From Reyranella sp. (lineage in GTDB: Bacteria; Pseudomonadota; Alphaproteobacteria; Reyranellales; Reyranellaceae), in contig JAKFVZ010000727.1 of assembly GCA_021732965.1 (NCBI GenBank), positions 1 through 17,268 of the forward strand: a stretch of DNA of 17,268 nt. The letters run 5' to 3'. Each line of letters opens with the position of its first letter. Positions within the stretch are counted from its first letter, which is position 1. The notes below the pieces were generated by a model. The model was not told where the DNA came from and did no database searches. It saw only the letters and a program-made list of their open reading frames with translations. The translations under genes and the position numbers were made by a program. Shown one piece after another: positions 7,440 through 14,995 of this stretch.

Positions 7440-7551
7440 CCTCATGCTGAGGAGCGCCCCGCAGGGGCGCGTCTCGAAGCATGGGCACGAGCACCCCATC
7501 CGTTGCCCATCCTTCGAGACGGCACGCTTCGCGCGCCTCCTCAGGATGAGG
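7440..7551 (-). repeat. Double-hairpin dispersed element, copy 1 (inverted)
   Basis: Same element as at 14996-15105 and 16306-16415 but in reverse orientation. The left half begins cctcatgctgaggag and the right half ends ctcctcaggatgagg. Each half folds on itself: an outer stem (CATGCT with AGCATG, or CATCCT with AGGATG) plus GAG/CTC with a two-base bulge, then an inner 7-bp stem (gcgcccc/ggggcgc on the left; ggcacgc/gcgcgcc with one mismatch on the right). The right end overlaps the last 11 bases of the glutathione peroxidase gene. Confidence 0.9.
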
Positions 7552-8113
7552 TGGTGCGGGCCAGCGCCGCCTCGATCGCGCGTTCGAGTTTCGATCCCGT
7601 GCCGCTTACGGCGGTGAACCAGTCGACGATGCGGCCGTCGCGGCCGATCAGGATCTTGTGGAAGTTCCAGCTGGGCGTGCCGATCGTGCCGGTCTGCGCC
7701 GCGGCCCAGCGATAGAGAGGATGGGCGTCGGGACCGGACACGACCTGCTTGTCGGCGAGCGGGAAGGTGACGTCGAAGCTCGCCTCGCAGAAGCGCTTGA
7801 TCTCCTCCTTGCTGCCGGGCTCCTGGCCGCCGAAATCGTTCGACGGCACGCCCAGCACCACGAGGCCCTTGTCCTTGTAGCGGCGCCACAGCTCCTCGAG
7901 GCCCTTGTACTGGCCGGTGAAGCCGCACAGGGAGGCCGTGTTGACCAGCAGCACGACCTTGCCGGCATAGTCCCTGGTCGGCAGCGGGCCGCCGCCGATC
8001 GATTCGAGCGACACGCCGGCCCAGTCGACCGGCTGGCGTCCGGCCTGCGACCAGGCCGCCGCCGACAGGAGCGCGCCTGCGACGGCGAAGGCCAGCATGC
8101 GCAGCACCTTCAT
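7541..8113 (-). CDS. Glutathione peroxidase-family protein, exported (190 aa)
   Basis: Thiol peroxidase of the glutathione peroxidase family that reduces hydroperoxides. Residues 1-23 form a Sec signal peptide ending A-A-A-W-S-Q-A, so the enzyme is predicted to be periplasmic. The catalytic tetrad is C63 (N-T-A-S-L-C-G-F-T), Q97 (N-D-F-G-G-Q-E-P-G), W149 and N150 (S-W-N-F-H-K). The active residue is Cys, not selenocysteine. Many such bacterial enzymes use thioredoxin rather than glutathione; C109 is a candidate resolving cysteine. The last three residues and the TGA come from the end of a dispersed repeat, so the native C-terminus may have been replaced. It is divergent from the cyclase gene, with a 155-base gap (8114-8268) that must hold both promoters; no clear promoter was recognised. 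Confidence 0.92.
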   Translation of the reverse strand: MKVLRMLAFAVAGALLSAAAWSQAGRQPVDWAGVSLESIGGGPLPTRDYAGKVVLLVNTASLCGFTGQYKGLEELWRRYKDKGLVVLGVPSNDFGGQEPGSKEEIKRFCEASFDVTFPLADKQVVSGPDAHPLYRWAAAQTGTIGTPSWNFHKILIGRDGRIVDWFTAVSGTGSKLERAIEAALARTTSS

Positions 8114-8268
8114 GGATGGCCGCCTGCGCCGGTGTTCCCGCCGCGATCCCGCCCGTTCGTCATCCGCTGTCTCCTTGCGGCTCAGCGTATCGCACGCCGG
8201 CGCCGCTGTACCAACCGCACGTCGCCCGCCATGCTGCCGCCCTGTGGCGTTCGTGAGAAGGGGGCGTG

Positions 8269-9654
8269 ATGGCGTCGTCCGGTCCAGTCGAAATCTTCCG
8301 TAACCTGTCGCTGCGGCGCGCCGCGGAAGAACGGCTCGTGTCGTCCGAGAATCCCTTCCTGCTGGAGGCGCTGCGCAAGGAGAAGCTCGAGGGCCAGCGC
8401 ATCGCGGCCTGGGCGCGCACGGTCGCGCTGACGGCGAGCGGCATCCTGATCGCGTTCCAGAACGCGAGCTGGAGCATGCTCTATTTCCATGGGCTCCTGC
8501 TGGTGTTCATCGGCCTCGGCTGGGCGCAGCTGCGCTACGCCACGGTGGGCCGGTCGCGCATCGAGCTGATGCTGATCCTGGCCGACCTCGTGCTGCTGAC
8601 GGTGGCGCTCACGGTGCCGAACCCCTTCGCGTCCGAAAGCTTCCCGACGGCGATGATCTTCCGCTTCGATACCTTTCCCTATTTCTTCATCATCCTGGCG
8701 CTCGCCACGCTCGCCTATTCGTGGCGGACCATCCTCACCATGGGCAGCGTCGTCGTCGTGATCTGGGCCCTGGCGGTGCTGGGCGTCGCGCTGTTCGGCA
8801 GCACGGACCCCGAACTCGGCGTCAAGGTCGCCGCCGCCTTCGCCGGCATGCCGGGCCTGCTGGGAATCGTCGACCCCAATTCCGTGGTCTGGTCGATCCG
8901 GGTGCAGGAAATGCTCCTGTTCTTCCTGGTGGCGGCGATCCTTGCGCTGCGCGGCCAGCGGTCGAACGCGCTGCTGATCCGCCAGGCCGGCATTGCCGCG
9001 GAACGCGCCAACCTCTCGCGCTATTTCCCGCCCTCGATGGTCGACGAGCTGGCCGCCGCCCGCAACGACGTGGGCGCGGTGCGCTCGCAGGACGTCGCGG
9101 TGCTGTTCGCCGACATCGTGGGCTTCACCCAGCTCGCCGAGCGCGAGACGCCCGACACGGTGATGCAGCTCCTGCGCCGCTGCCACGGCGTGATCGAGCA
9201 CGCGATCTTCTCCAACGGCGGCACGCTCGACAAATATCTGGGCGACGGGGTGATGGCGACCTTCGGCACGCCGCGCATCTCGCCCACGGATTGCGCCAAC
9301 GCGCTGGCCGCCGCCCGCGACATCGTCCAGGGCATGGCCGCCGCCAACACCGAGCTGGCGGCCGCCGGCCTGCCGACGCTCAGCATCTCGGTCGGCGTCC
9401 ATTTCGGGCCGGCGATCCTGGGCAACATCGGCACCGAGCGGCGGCTCGAATTCGCGACGCTGGGCGACACCGTGAACGTCGCCAGCCGGCTGGAGGCCGC
9501 GACCCGCGCGCTGGGCTGCCGCATCGTCGCCAGCGACGCGGTGGTGTCGCGGGTCGGCGACGCCGGCGGCAGCAACCCGACCGGCGGCTTCCGCCGCGTT
9601 CCGGCGCTCGCCTTGCGCGGACGGGAAGCGCCGATCGACGTCTGGGTCGCCTGA
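8269..9654 (+). CDS. Membrane-bound class III adenylate/guanylate cyclase
   Basis: Makes a cyclic nucleotide (cAMP more likely than cGMP) on the cytoplasmic side of the inner membrane. After a charged N-terminus of about 45 residues come roughly six hydrophobic segments between residues 48 and 228, then a linker and the catalytic domain (about 272-440). Residue numbers here count from the alternative GTG 8266. The metal-binding aspartates are D283 (L-F-A-D-I-V-G-F-T) and D327 (D-K-Y-L-G-D-G), with K323 as purine contact and N404/R408 as transition-state residues. The position that usually carries Asp or Thr for adenine recognition is A397 (E-F-A-T-L-G-D), so base specificity is not certain. 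The AAGGGGG ribosome site serves either GTG 8266 or ATG 8269; I prefer the ATG. The gene ends 4 bases from the RraA-like stop. Confidence 0.9.
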   Translation: MASSGPVEIFRNLSLRRAAEERLVSSENPFLLEALRKEKLEGQRIAAWARTVALTASGILIAFQNASWSMLYFHGLLLVFIGLGWAQLRYATVGRSRIELMLILADLVLLTVALTVPNPFASESFPTAMIFRFDTFPYFFIILALATLAYSWRTILTMGSVVVVIWALAVLGVALFGSTDPELGVKVAAAFAGMPGLLGIVDPNSVVWSIRVQEMLLFFLVAAILALRGQRSNALLIRQAGIAAERANLSRYFPPSMVDELAAARNDVGAVRSQDVAVLFADIVGFTQLAERETPDTVMQLLRRCHGVIEHAIFSNGGTLDKYLGDGVMATFGTPRISPTDCANALAAARDIVQGMAAANTELAAAGLPTLSISVGVHFGPAILGNIGTERRLEFATLGDTVNVASRLEAATRALGCRIVASDAVVSRVGDAGGSNPTGGFRRVPALALRGREAPIDVWVA

Positions 9655-9658
9655 GCGG

Positions 9659-10366
9659 CTACTTCTTGGTCGCGGCGTAACGCGCCTTGGCCTCGTCGTT
9701 CGGCGGATAGAGGCCCGGCAGGGCCACGCCGCGCTCGACCTCGGACATGATCCAGCCTTCGAGCCGCTCCTGCTCGGTGCCTTCCTTGGCGACCGCCTCG
9801 ACCAGCGCCTGGGGGATCAGCACCGCGCCGTCGTCGTCGACCACGACCACGTCGTCGGGGAACACCGCCACGCCGCCGCAGCCGATCGGCTCCTGCCAGC
9901 TCACGAAGGTGAGGCCGGCGACCGAGGGCGGCGCCGCGGCGCCCTGGCACCAGACCGGCAGGCCGGTGCCCAGCACGCCCGCCATGTCGCGTACCACGCC
10001 GTCGGTGATCAGGCCGGCGACGTTCTTCTTCACCATGCGGGCACAGAGGATGTCGCCGAAGATGCCGGCATCGGTGACGCCCATCGCGTCGGCCACGACG
10101 ATCGCGCCGTCGGGCATCGCCTCGATGGCGGCGCGGGTCGAGATCGGCGACGACCAGCTCTCCGGCGTCGCGAGATCCTCGCGCGCCGGCACGAAACGCA
10201 GCGTGAAGGCGCGCCCGACCAGACGGCCCTGGCCCGGCTTGATCGGCCGCGTCCCGCGCATCCAGACGTTGCGCAGCCCCTTCTTCAGCAGGATCGTGGT
10301 GATGCTGGCCGTGGTGATCTTGGACAGCGTGTCCTTGAGGTCTTGGGAAAGCGGTGTCGTCTGCAC
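9659..10366 (-). CDS. RraA-like family protein (HMG/CHA aldolase-type fold, 235 aa)
   Basis: Member of the RraA/4-hydroxy-4-methyl-2-oxoglutarate aldolase family, cytoplasmic. Characteristic elements are A-M-G-V-T-D-A-G-I-F-G-D-I-L (94-107) and L-I-T-D-G-V-V-R-D (119-127). In aldolase members R126 and D127 help bind substrate and the divalent metal. Homologues are often annotated as ribonuclease activity regulator, but the metal-site residues make a pyruvate-type aldolase or related lyase at least as likely. The start is GTG 10366, with GGAGA about 4 bases upstream. The frame stays open upstream into the DUF805 relic, so an aberrant longer fusion protein is formally possible. It is convergent with the cyclase gene. 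Confidence 0.85.
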   Translation of the reverse strand: MQTTPLSQDLKDTLSKITTASITTILLKKGLRNVWMRGTRPIKPGQGRLVGRAFTLRFVPAREDLATPESWSSPISTRAAIEAMPDGAIVVADAMGVTDAGIFGDILCARMVKKNVAGLITDGVVRDMAGVLGTGLPVWCQGAAAPPSVAGLTFVSWQEPIGCGGVAVFPDDVVVVDDDGAVLIPQALVEAVAKEGTEQERLEGWIMSEVERGVALPGLYPPNDEAKARYAATKK

Positions 10367-10456
10367 GGTGTCTCCGTTTCTCGTGGGAATTCTCGGGTAG
10401 GGCGGAGAATAGGCGACGCCCCACGCCGCGGCCACGACCGATTGAGGAGGTGTCCG

Positions 10457-10567
10457 GCACTCAGGGGATCGAGGCCCATACTGGTTGGGTCCGGGCGTGC
10501 CGCGCAGGAAGCCAAGTTTGATCAGCAGCCAGATCGGGCCGATCGGCGGCACCAAGGAGAAGAGGTT
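10457..10567 (-). pseudogene. DUF805 membrane protein, C-terminal relic
   Basis: Minus-strand translation gives V-P-P-I-G-P-I-W-L-L-I-K followed by L-G-F-L-R-G-T-P-G-P-N-Q-Y-G-P. This matches the last helix and the highly conserved G-T-P-G-P-N-x-Y-G-P tail of DUF805 inner-membrane proteins. The N-terminal helices are absent: upstream of about 10570 the sequence changes into low-GC accessory DNA, and no matching 5' part is found at the far side (13160-13174). The native stop is also missing, since the frame runs on into the RraA-like gene. It is read as a gene cut by insertion of segment 2 and then partly lost. Confidence 0.6.
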
Positions 10568-10638
10568 GGGTACAAATGCGCGATAGTCTTCTCCAATGAT
10601 CGAATTACTTAAGGACAACAAAATCCCTTGGGGCTTGC

Positions 10639-11889
10639 TTAAGAGCCTGAGTCCTTCTTGACGTAATGCCAGTAGATAAAATTCAAGAAGTGATCCACTT
10701 GGCTTAGATCATCGAACTTGCAGTCACGGGCAATTTCCTTGGTGGTCTCGTTAAACTGGACATACTTATCCGGAGAAAACATAAGTTTATTGCGTGGAAT
10801 CGATGCGGAAAAACCTAGCAACTTAAGACTGCTTATCGAATTCTTGTTCAATACTGCATACTTCTTGGGTTTCATTGTGTTTAGAATTTCCGTTATAACA
10901 TTGAGTCCCAATCCATCGATGGGCTGCGCTTTCTTTACTGCTTTTTCGATGAGTAAGATGGTATCCATATTAAGCGAGCGAAGAATATCGCGAAGCATAA
11001 CCAGAAACTTCGAATAGTTGGAGGCAATCATACTTTTGTGTCTAAACAGTCCGCCCGAATGCCAAAGGCTGCTTTCGTTTCGCGAGCCCACTAGCGGCTC
11101 ATAGAGCTTCAAGAAGCCTTGGCTTGATCTGATTTGTCGCCGAGCCAAATTCGAGATCAAGACACGTGCACGATTATAGTTTGCCTTTTTTCGCCGCCAC
11201 TCATTGGTTTGCGCTTTGTCGCTTCGATATTTGGTCAGATATTTGACCAGTAATTCCTGATCTAGAGGAGAAAGAGTCTCAACCTCTTTCTTCGCCACCG
11301 CTTCCGCTGTCGCCATTCGTTGGCGATAGACCTTGTATTCTTGCTCATACTTGGAGAGCGTGAGCCACTGTGCCTCTTTGATACGTTTCGTTTGTTTTAG
11401 AAGCTTAGAAAAGTAACCCCTCACCTGTCTTGCGAGAGTCGACGCGCTAGAGTCGATGCTTAAAATAGAGAGTTCATGATTGGCTCTCAGTCCGCCGTCG
11501 GTAAGGTTTGCCGATCCGACAAGTACGGTTGCTGTGCCGCTACTCCTCCAAAAATATACTTTAGGGTGAAAAGTAGATCGGGCTTGGTTGCAGATGTAAA
11601 GTTTGTTCTGCTTCTTGTTTTCTGAGAGCAAGTGAAAAATATCCCAAAGCGCTTGGGGCTCTGTCAGATAGAAATCTGTGCCTGCAATAAAGGTAATGCG
11701 CGCCCCTCGCTTGAGGGCGCGGTTTAGTGAAGTCCGTATATGCTTAAGTCCCGAAGATTTCAGGAACGCGGTGCAGATAAGAACTTCATTGGCGTGCGCG
11801 AGTTCCCTGCCGATCTTATCCTTGTGAAAGGAGGCAATGTTATCGATCAAGGCGGTCTTCGCCGGAATTGTCGAGATTTGATGTTTCAT
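10639..11889 (-). CDS. Phospholipase D-like nuclease with C-terminal helix-hairpin-like DNA-binding region (416 aa)
   Basis: The N-terminal 165 residues form one PLD-like domain: a first part with the A-G-T-D-F-Y loop, then the catalytic motif H108-P-K110 followed by G-S-A-N-L-T (125-130) and N-H-E (137-139). The aspartate of the classical H-x-K-x4-D motif is replaced by R115, as is common in nuclease-type PLD proteins. With only one motif, a dimer is needed to build an active site, as in BfiI and Nuc. A basic helical middle (about 165-290) follows. Residues 326-360 (G-L-G-L-N-V-I-T-E-I-L ... L-N-K-N-S-I ... L-L-G-F) resemble the helix-hairpin DNA-binding stretch seen in McrB-type restriction proteins. 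DNA cleavage in a restriction-like role is inferred. ATG 11889 is chosen; an in-frame GTG at 11907 lies too close to a TATACT -10-like box. No strong ribosome site supports either start. Confidence 0.72.
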   Translation of the reverse strand: MKHQISTIPAKTALIDNIASFHKDKIGRELAHANEVLICTAFLKSSGLKHIRTSLNRALKRGARITFIAGTDFYLTEPQALWDIFHLLSENKKQNKLYICNQARSTFHPKVYFWRSSGTATVLVGSANLTDGGLRANHELSILSIDSSASTLARQVRGYFSKLLKQTKRIKEAQWLTLSKYEQEYKVYRQRMATAEAVAKKEVETLSPLDQELLVKYLTKYRSDKAQTNEWRRKKANYNRARVLISNLARRQIRSSQGFLKLYEPLVGSRNESSLWHSGGLFRHKSMIASNYSKFLVMLRDILRSLNMDTILLIEKAVKKAQPIDGLGLNVITEILNTMKPKKYAVLNKNSISSLKLLGFSASIPRNKLMFSPDKYVQFNETTKEIARDCKFDDLSQVDHFLNFIYWHYVKKDSGS

Positions 11890-12019
11890 CTCTGTACGTT
11901 TCTTCACTTGAGTATATTGTGCAACCTAAAATTGTTCTTGCGCAACTGAGGGTGCGTTGTGGCGCGCTTTTTGTTGGGCCACTTACATGAGGGCATCAGT
12001 CGCTCAGGGGAGAAAAAGA
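11890..12019. promoter_or_regulatory. Divergent control region of the PLD/YaaC pair
   Basis: This AT-rich spacer must hold promoters for both divergent genes. On the minus strand TATACT (11916-11911) is a good -10 candidate for the nuclease gene, though no convincing -35 is seen. Two direct copies of TTGYGCAAC (11917-11925 and 11938-11946) are spaced 21 bp apart, two helical turns, and could be operator half-sites. Chance could also give such a pair. For the YaaC-like gene the ribosome site GGGGAG lies at about 12008-12012. Confidence 0.35.
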
Positions 12020-13159
12020 ATGGTCAAGCCGATTGCATTTCGGAATGCTCGAGCGCCTCAGGCCTATGTTAGCCACACGGCTCCTAGGCCATTTCACAGA
12101 ACTGAACTTAGTACCTCAGGCACTGTTCGGGACGAGCTTTTCGGCTCGTTAGATCTGTACTCAGAGGTCAAGGTAATCGGTCGCAGATTGCTCTCTTCCA
12201 ATGGCCACACCGCGCCGAGCAAGGCCCAAGCTCAACTTCAGGCCTACTTGCGGCAAGGCAAGGCGTTCTTCCAAGCGGCAGAGCTACTTGACTACAGGGC
12301 GAGCCCTCTTTCTTACTACTACTCGTTTATGAATCTTGCGAAGGCTTGCGCTTTAGTGCGCGACCCCAAGTTTAATGACGCCAATCTCCATCATGGCCTA
12401 TCCGCAGGAGCTGGTACAGGTGCGTTGCGTAATCATGATGTATTGGTTCGCTCGGCGGGCGTCTTTCAAATATTTTATCAATCTATCTTGGCTGGTTCAT
12501 TGCCGAGATCCAGCAGGCTGAATGTTGCGAAGCTGCTGGGCTATGTGAGCGATGTGAGTCACGAGTACCACACACTAAAATTTGGCACGTCGCGAGTGCA
12601 TAATGGTCGGATGGCCGGAGTCATAGGCGGCAACCAACAGGCCCATGGGCTTCTGGCGGTTGGCGCAACATATAAGGAGCAAAAGCCCCCACCGGTTCTT
12701 GTGAGGTCAAAGCATTTTGAAGTGGTGCAGCTTGGCGCGATACACGCTAGTAATATCTTTGCACTTCCTGCGGATCAGGCGCGGGGGATGTTGTTCGTAG
12801 AGACAAAGAAAACATTTCCGCCTGTAAGAGCAGGTACGCTTCCGATGAAAGATATCGCGGAAGAGATCGTAGCTGCCCTCGGCGATTCACTGTCGATCAA
12901 TCCATTTAGTGGGCCATGGCAGTTTGCCATTAACGAAACCATGCCCGGTCGTATAGCTATGCAAGAGGTCTTAGCTATTTACTTGGTAATGTTCTACCTC
13001 GGCTCACTCGTTCGTTATCGACCCTGGATACTTGAAGCTATGTTGGACAAGAAAGAGGCATGGATCGTGGAACGTTTCGTCAAAACAACGCCTCTTACAT
13101 TCTTGCGCTACATGCGAAATATAATAGACGGTCAGAACCTCGTGTATGTACTTCGGTAG
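12020..13159 (+). CDS. YaaC-like family protein (379 aa)
   Basis: Resembles the YaaC-like family, named after Bacillus YaaC; the biochemical role is unknown. Three family features are visible: S-P-L-S-Y-Y-Y-S-F-M-N-L-A-K-A (95-109), a following H-H-G-L (124-127), and near the C-terminus Y-L-V-M-F-Y-L-G-S-L-V-R-Y-R-P-W (321-336). Most of the rest is helical, with a strand-rich central part at about 205-260. No signal peptide and no clear catalytic motif. ATG 12020 is chosen because GGGGAG lies about 7 bases upstream; an in-frame TTG at 11957 lacks support. It is divergent from the PLD-type nuclease gene, sharing a 130-base control region, which suggests a functional pair. Codon use is low-GC and unlike the core. 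Confidence 0.62.
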   Translation: MVKPIAFRNARAPQAYVSHTAPRPFHRTELSTSGTVRDELFGSLDLYSEVKVIGRRLLSSNGHTAPSKAQAQLQAYLRQGKAFFQAAELLDYRASPLSYYYSFMNLAKACALVRDPKFNDANLHHGLSAGAGTGALRNHDVLVRSAGVFQIFYQSILAGSLPRSSRLNVAKLLGYVSDVSHEYHTLKFGTSRVHNGRMAGVIGGNQQAHGLLAVGATYKEQKPPPVLVRSKHFEVVQLGAIHASNIFALPADQARGMLFVETKKTFPPVRAGTLPMKDIAEEIVAALGDSLSINPFSGPWQFAINETMPGRIAMQEVLAIYLVMFYLGSLVRYRPWILEAMLDKKEAWIVERFVKTTPLTFLRYMRNIIDGQNLVYVLR

Positions 13160-13173
13160 TTCCTTCGTTATCG

Positions 13174-14847
13174 CTACCCCCGCAACACCTTGCCTGCCTT
13201 CGCATCCGTCAGCCGTCCCTGTTCCCAGGTGAGGGCGCCGTTCACCACCGTGTACTCGACGCCGCGGGAGGGCATGACGATGCGCTTGGCGCCGCCGGGG
13301 AGGTCGTGGCGGCGTTCGCCGTGGTTGCTGGAGCCGATGGCGGCGGGATCGAAGATCGCCACGTCGGCGGGCGCGCCCTTCCGCAGGCGGCCGCGATCCT
13401 TGAGGCCGAACAGGTCGGCGGGATCCGAGGTGAGCTTGCGCACGCCTTCCTCGAGCGTGATCGCCTGCTTCTCACGCACCCAGGTGCCCAGCAGGTAGGT
13501 CGGGTAGCCGGCGTCGCACAGCATGTCGACATGCGCGCCGCCGTCGCCCAGCGCCATCAGGATGGCGGGGTTGTTTAGAAGCTCGCGCATGCGGTCCTCG
13601 CGCGTGTTCCACGAGGAGATGGTGAGCTCGGTGTCGAGATCGTCGGCCAGCACCGTGTCGAGGAAGGCATCGACGTTGTCCTTGCCCTGTTCCTGCGCGA
13701 TCTGGGCGATCGACTTGCGCTCCAGATGCTTCAGCGCCGGATTGCGCACGTCGTGGACGACGACGCGGCGCCAGTCGCTGAAGCCAGTCGGGTTCTTGAG
13801 GTCGGCCTTGAACTGGGCGCGGAAGGCGGGATCGGCATAGACCTTTTTCTGCGCTTCCTTCGAGGTGTCGGCGAACACCCGCTTCCAGGCCGGGAAGGCC
13901 GCGAAGGCGAAGGGATTGTCCATGTTGCATTCGCGGGTGAGCGGCAGCGGCGAGGTCTGCGGCCGCGCGCCCTTGGCGATCTGCGGCGCGGCGCGGCGCA
14001 GCGTGTCGCGCACCGCCTCGGGAATATCGTCGCGGTCGAACAGGGCGATGAAGGTCACCGGCCGGCTGCTTTCGGTTAGCAGGAAGTCCAGCAGCTCGCA
14101 CTGGTCCTCCTCCAGCACGCCGACCTGGCGCGTCAGCGCGATCTCGATGGCGCCCTTGCCGCGCTGCTTCAGCTGGTTGGCGTAGGCCTTCATCTCCTCG
14201 CGGCTGGCGTTGCGGCAGGCCAGCGGCTTGCCCTCGAAGCCCATATGCTGGTTGAGCGTCGTCGAGGAGAAGCCGAGCGCGCCCGCGTCCATCGCCTCGC
14301 CGATCAGCCGCGCGATCTCGTGCGTCTCCTCCGGCGTGGCGGCGCGGTCCATCGAGGCCTCGCCCATCACGTAGTGGCGGAACGGCGTCAGCGGCGCGAT
14401 GAAGGCGAGGTTGAGCGACGGCTTGCGCGCCGCGGCGGCGTCCATGAACTCGGGGAAAGTCTCCCAGTCCCAGGTGATGCCCGTGTTCAGCACGTCGAAG
14501 GGAATGCCCTCGACGTTCACCAGGTCCTTCATCGCGATCTCGCGCGTCTCGGGCTTGCAGGGCGCGATGCCGACGCCGCAATTACCCATCACCACCGAGG
14601 TGACGCCGTGCCACGACGAGGGCGTCACCGCGCCGTCCCAGCAGATCTGCGCATCGTAATGCGTGTGCGGATCGACGAAGCCCGGCGCGACGACGAGCCC
14701 GTGCGCGTCGATGGTGCGCTTCGCGCCCTCCGTCACCTTGCCGATCTCGGCCACCTTGCCATCAACGATCGCGACATCGGCCTGATAGCGCGCGGCGCCG
14801 GTGCCATCGACCACGGTGCCGTTCTTGATCACGAGGTCGTAGCTCAT
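13174..14847 (-). CDS. N-acyl-D-amino-acid deacylase / amidohydrolase (557 aa)
   Basis: Zinc amidohydrolase of the D-aminoacylase group, which removes the acyl group from N-acyl-D-amino acids or related amides in the cytoplasm. The N-terminal beta-sandwich (D-L-V-I-K-N-G-T-V-V-D-G-T-G) is followed by the metal motif D-P-H61-T-H63-Y-D. The conserved cysteine C90 (M-G-N-C-G-V-G) corresponds to the zinc-bridging cysteine of Alcaligenes D-aminoacylase. D435 in A-L-G-D-G-G-A-H is the likely catalytic aspartate. The C-terminal closing motif is G-A-P-A-D-V-A-I-F-D-P. ATG 14847 has a strong GGGAGG 9 bases upstream. Its 3' end abuts accessory segment 2. The 288 bases upstream hold its promoter region and repeat copy 2. 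Some homologues act on dihydropyrimidine-like substrates, so the exact substrate is open. Confidence 0.9.
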   Translation of the reverse strand: MSYDLVIKNGTVVDGTGAARYQADVAIVDGKVAEIGKVTEGAKRTIDAHGLVVAPGFVDPHTHYDAQICWDGAVTPSSWHGVTSVVMGNCGVGIAPCKPETREIAMKDLVNVEGIPFDVLNTGITWDWETFPEFMDAAAARKPSLNLAFIAPLTPFRHYVMGEASMDRAATPEETHEIARLIGEAMDAGALGFSSTTLNQHMGFEGKPLACRNASREEMKAYANQLKQRGKGAIEIALTRQVGVLEEDQCELLDFLLTESSRPVTFIALFDRDDIPEAVRDTLRRAAPQIAKGARPQTSPLPLTRECNMDNPFAFAAFPAWKRVFADTSKEAQKKVYADPAFRAQFKADLKNPTGFSDWRRVVVHDVRNPALKHLERKSIAQIAQEQGKDNVDAFLDTVLADDLDTELTISSWNTREDRMRELLNNPAILMALGDGGAHVDMLCDAGYPTYLLGTWVREKQAITLEEGVRKLTSDPADLFGLKDRGRLRKGAPADVAIFDPAAIGSSNHGERRHDLPGGAKRIVMPSRGVEYTVVNGALTWEQGRLTDAKAGKVLRG

Positions 14848-14995
14848 TGTGCGTTTCCTCCCAGAAACTTGATGCACAAACGCTACCACCCGTGGACGCC
14901 CGCGCCACTGCCCCGAGCCGCAGAGCGCGGGTTCGCTGCAACTGCTCAGTCCGTCGCGGGCGCTGAAGTCCTCCGCTCCAGATGCATTCGCACGA

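Larger units (their letters stand above)
10570..13172. other. Low-GC accessory segment 2 (approximate limits)
   Basis: A block with lower GC and mixed third codon positions between the DUF805 relic and the 3' end of the deacylase gene. It contains a divergent gene pair (PLD-type nuclease and YaaC-like protein) with a shared control region. The right boundary is sharp: the YaaC-like gene stops 14 bases before the deacylase stop codon. No integrase, transposase or convincing flanking direct repeat is visible. Confidence 0.55.

Noticed and set aside
7440..7551. Repeat copy 1 as a CRISPR unit or a standard intrinsic terminator
   Set aside because: Copies are kilobases apart with no spacer pattern, and no T-tract follows the stems.
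7332..7928. 5' extension of the alternative-oxidase frame
   Set aside because: It crosses repeat copy 1 and overlaps the peroxidase gene antiparallel in frame space; no oxidase homology upstream of 7331.
8182..9402. Long minus-strand open frame opposite the cyclase
   Set aside because: Composition dominated by His, Asp, Gln and Arg from antisense codons; the cyclase frame has all catalytic residues.
3022..10643. Near-identical 15-mers tggggcttccttaag (3022) and tggggcttgcttaag (10629) at edges of the two accessory segments
   Set aside because: Tempting as a shared attachment site, but a rough estimate gives several 14/15 matches by chance in a window this size, and the two copies sit in different contexts (upstream of a start versus over a stop codon).
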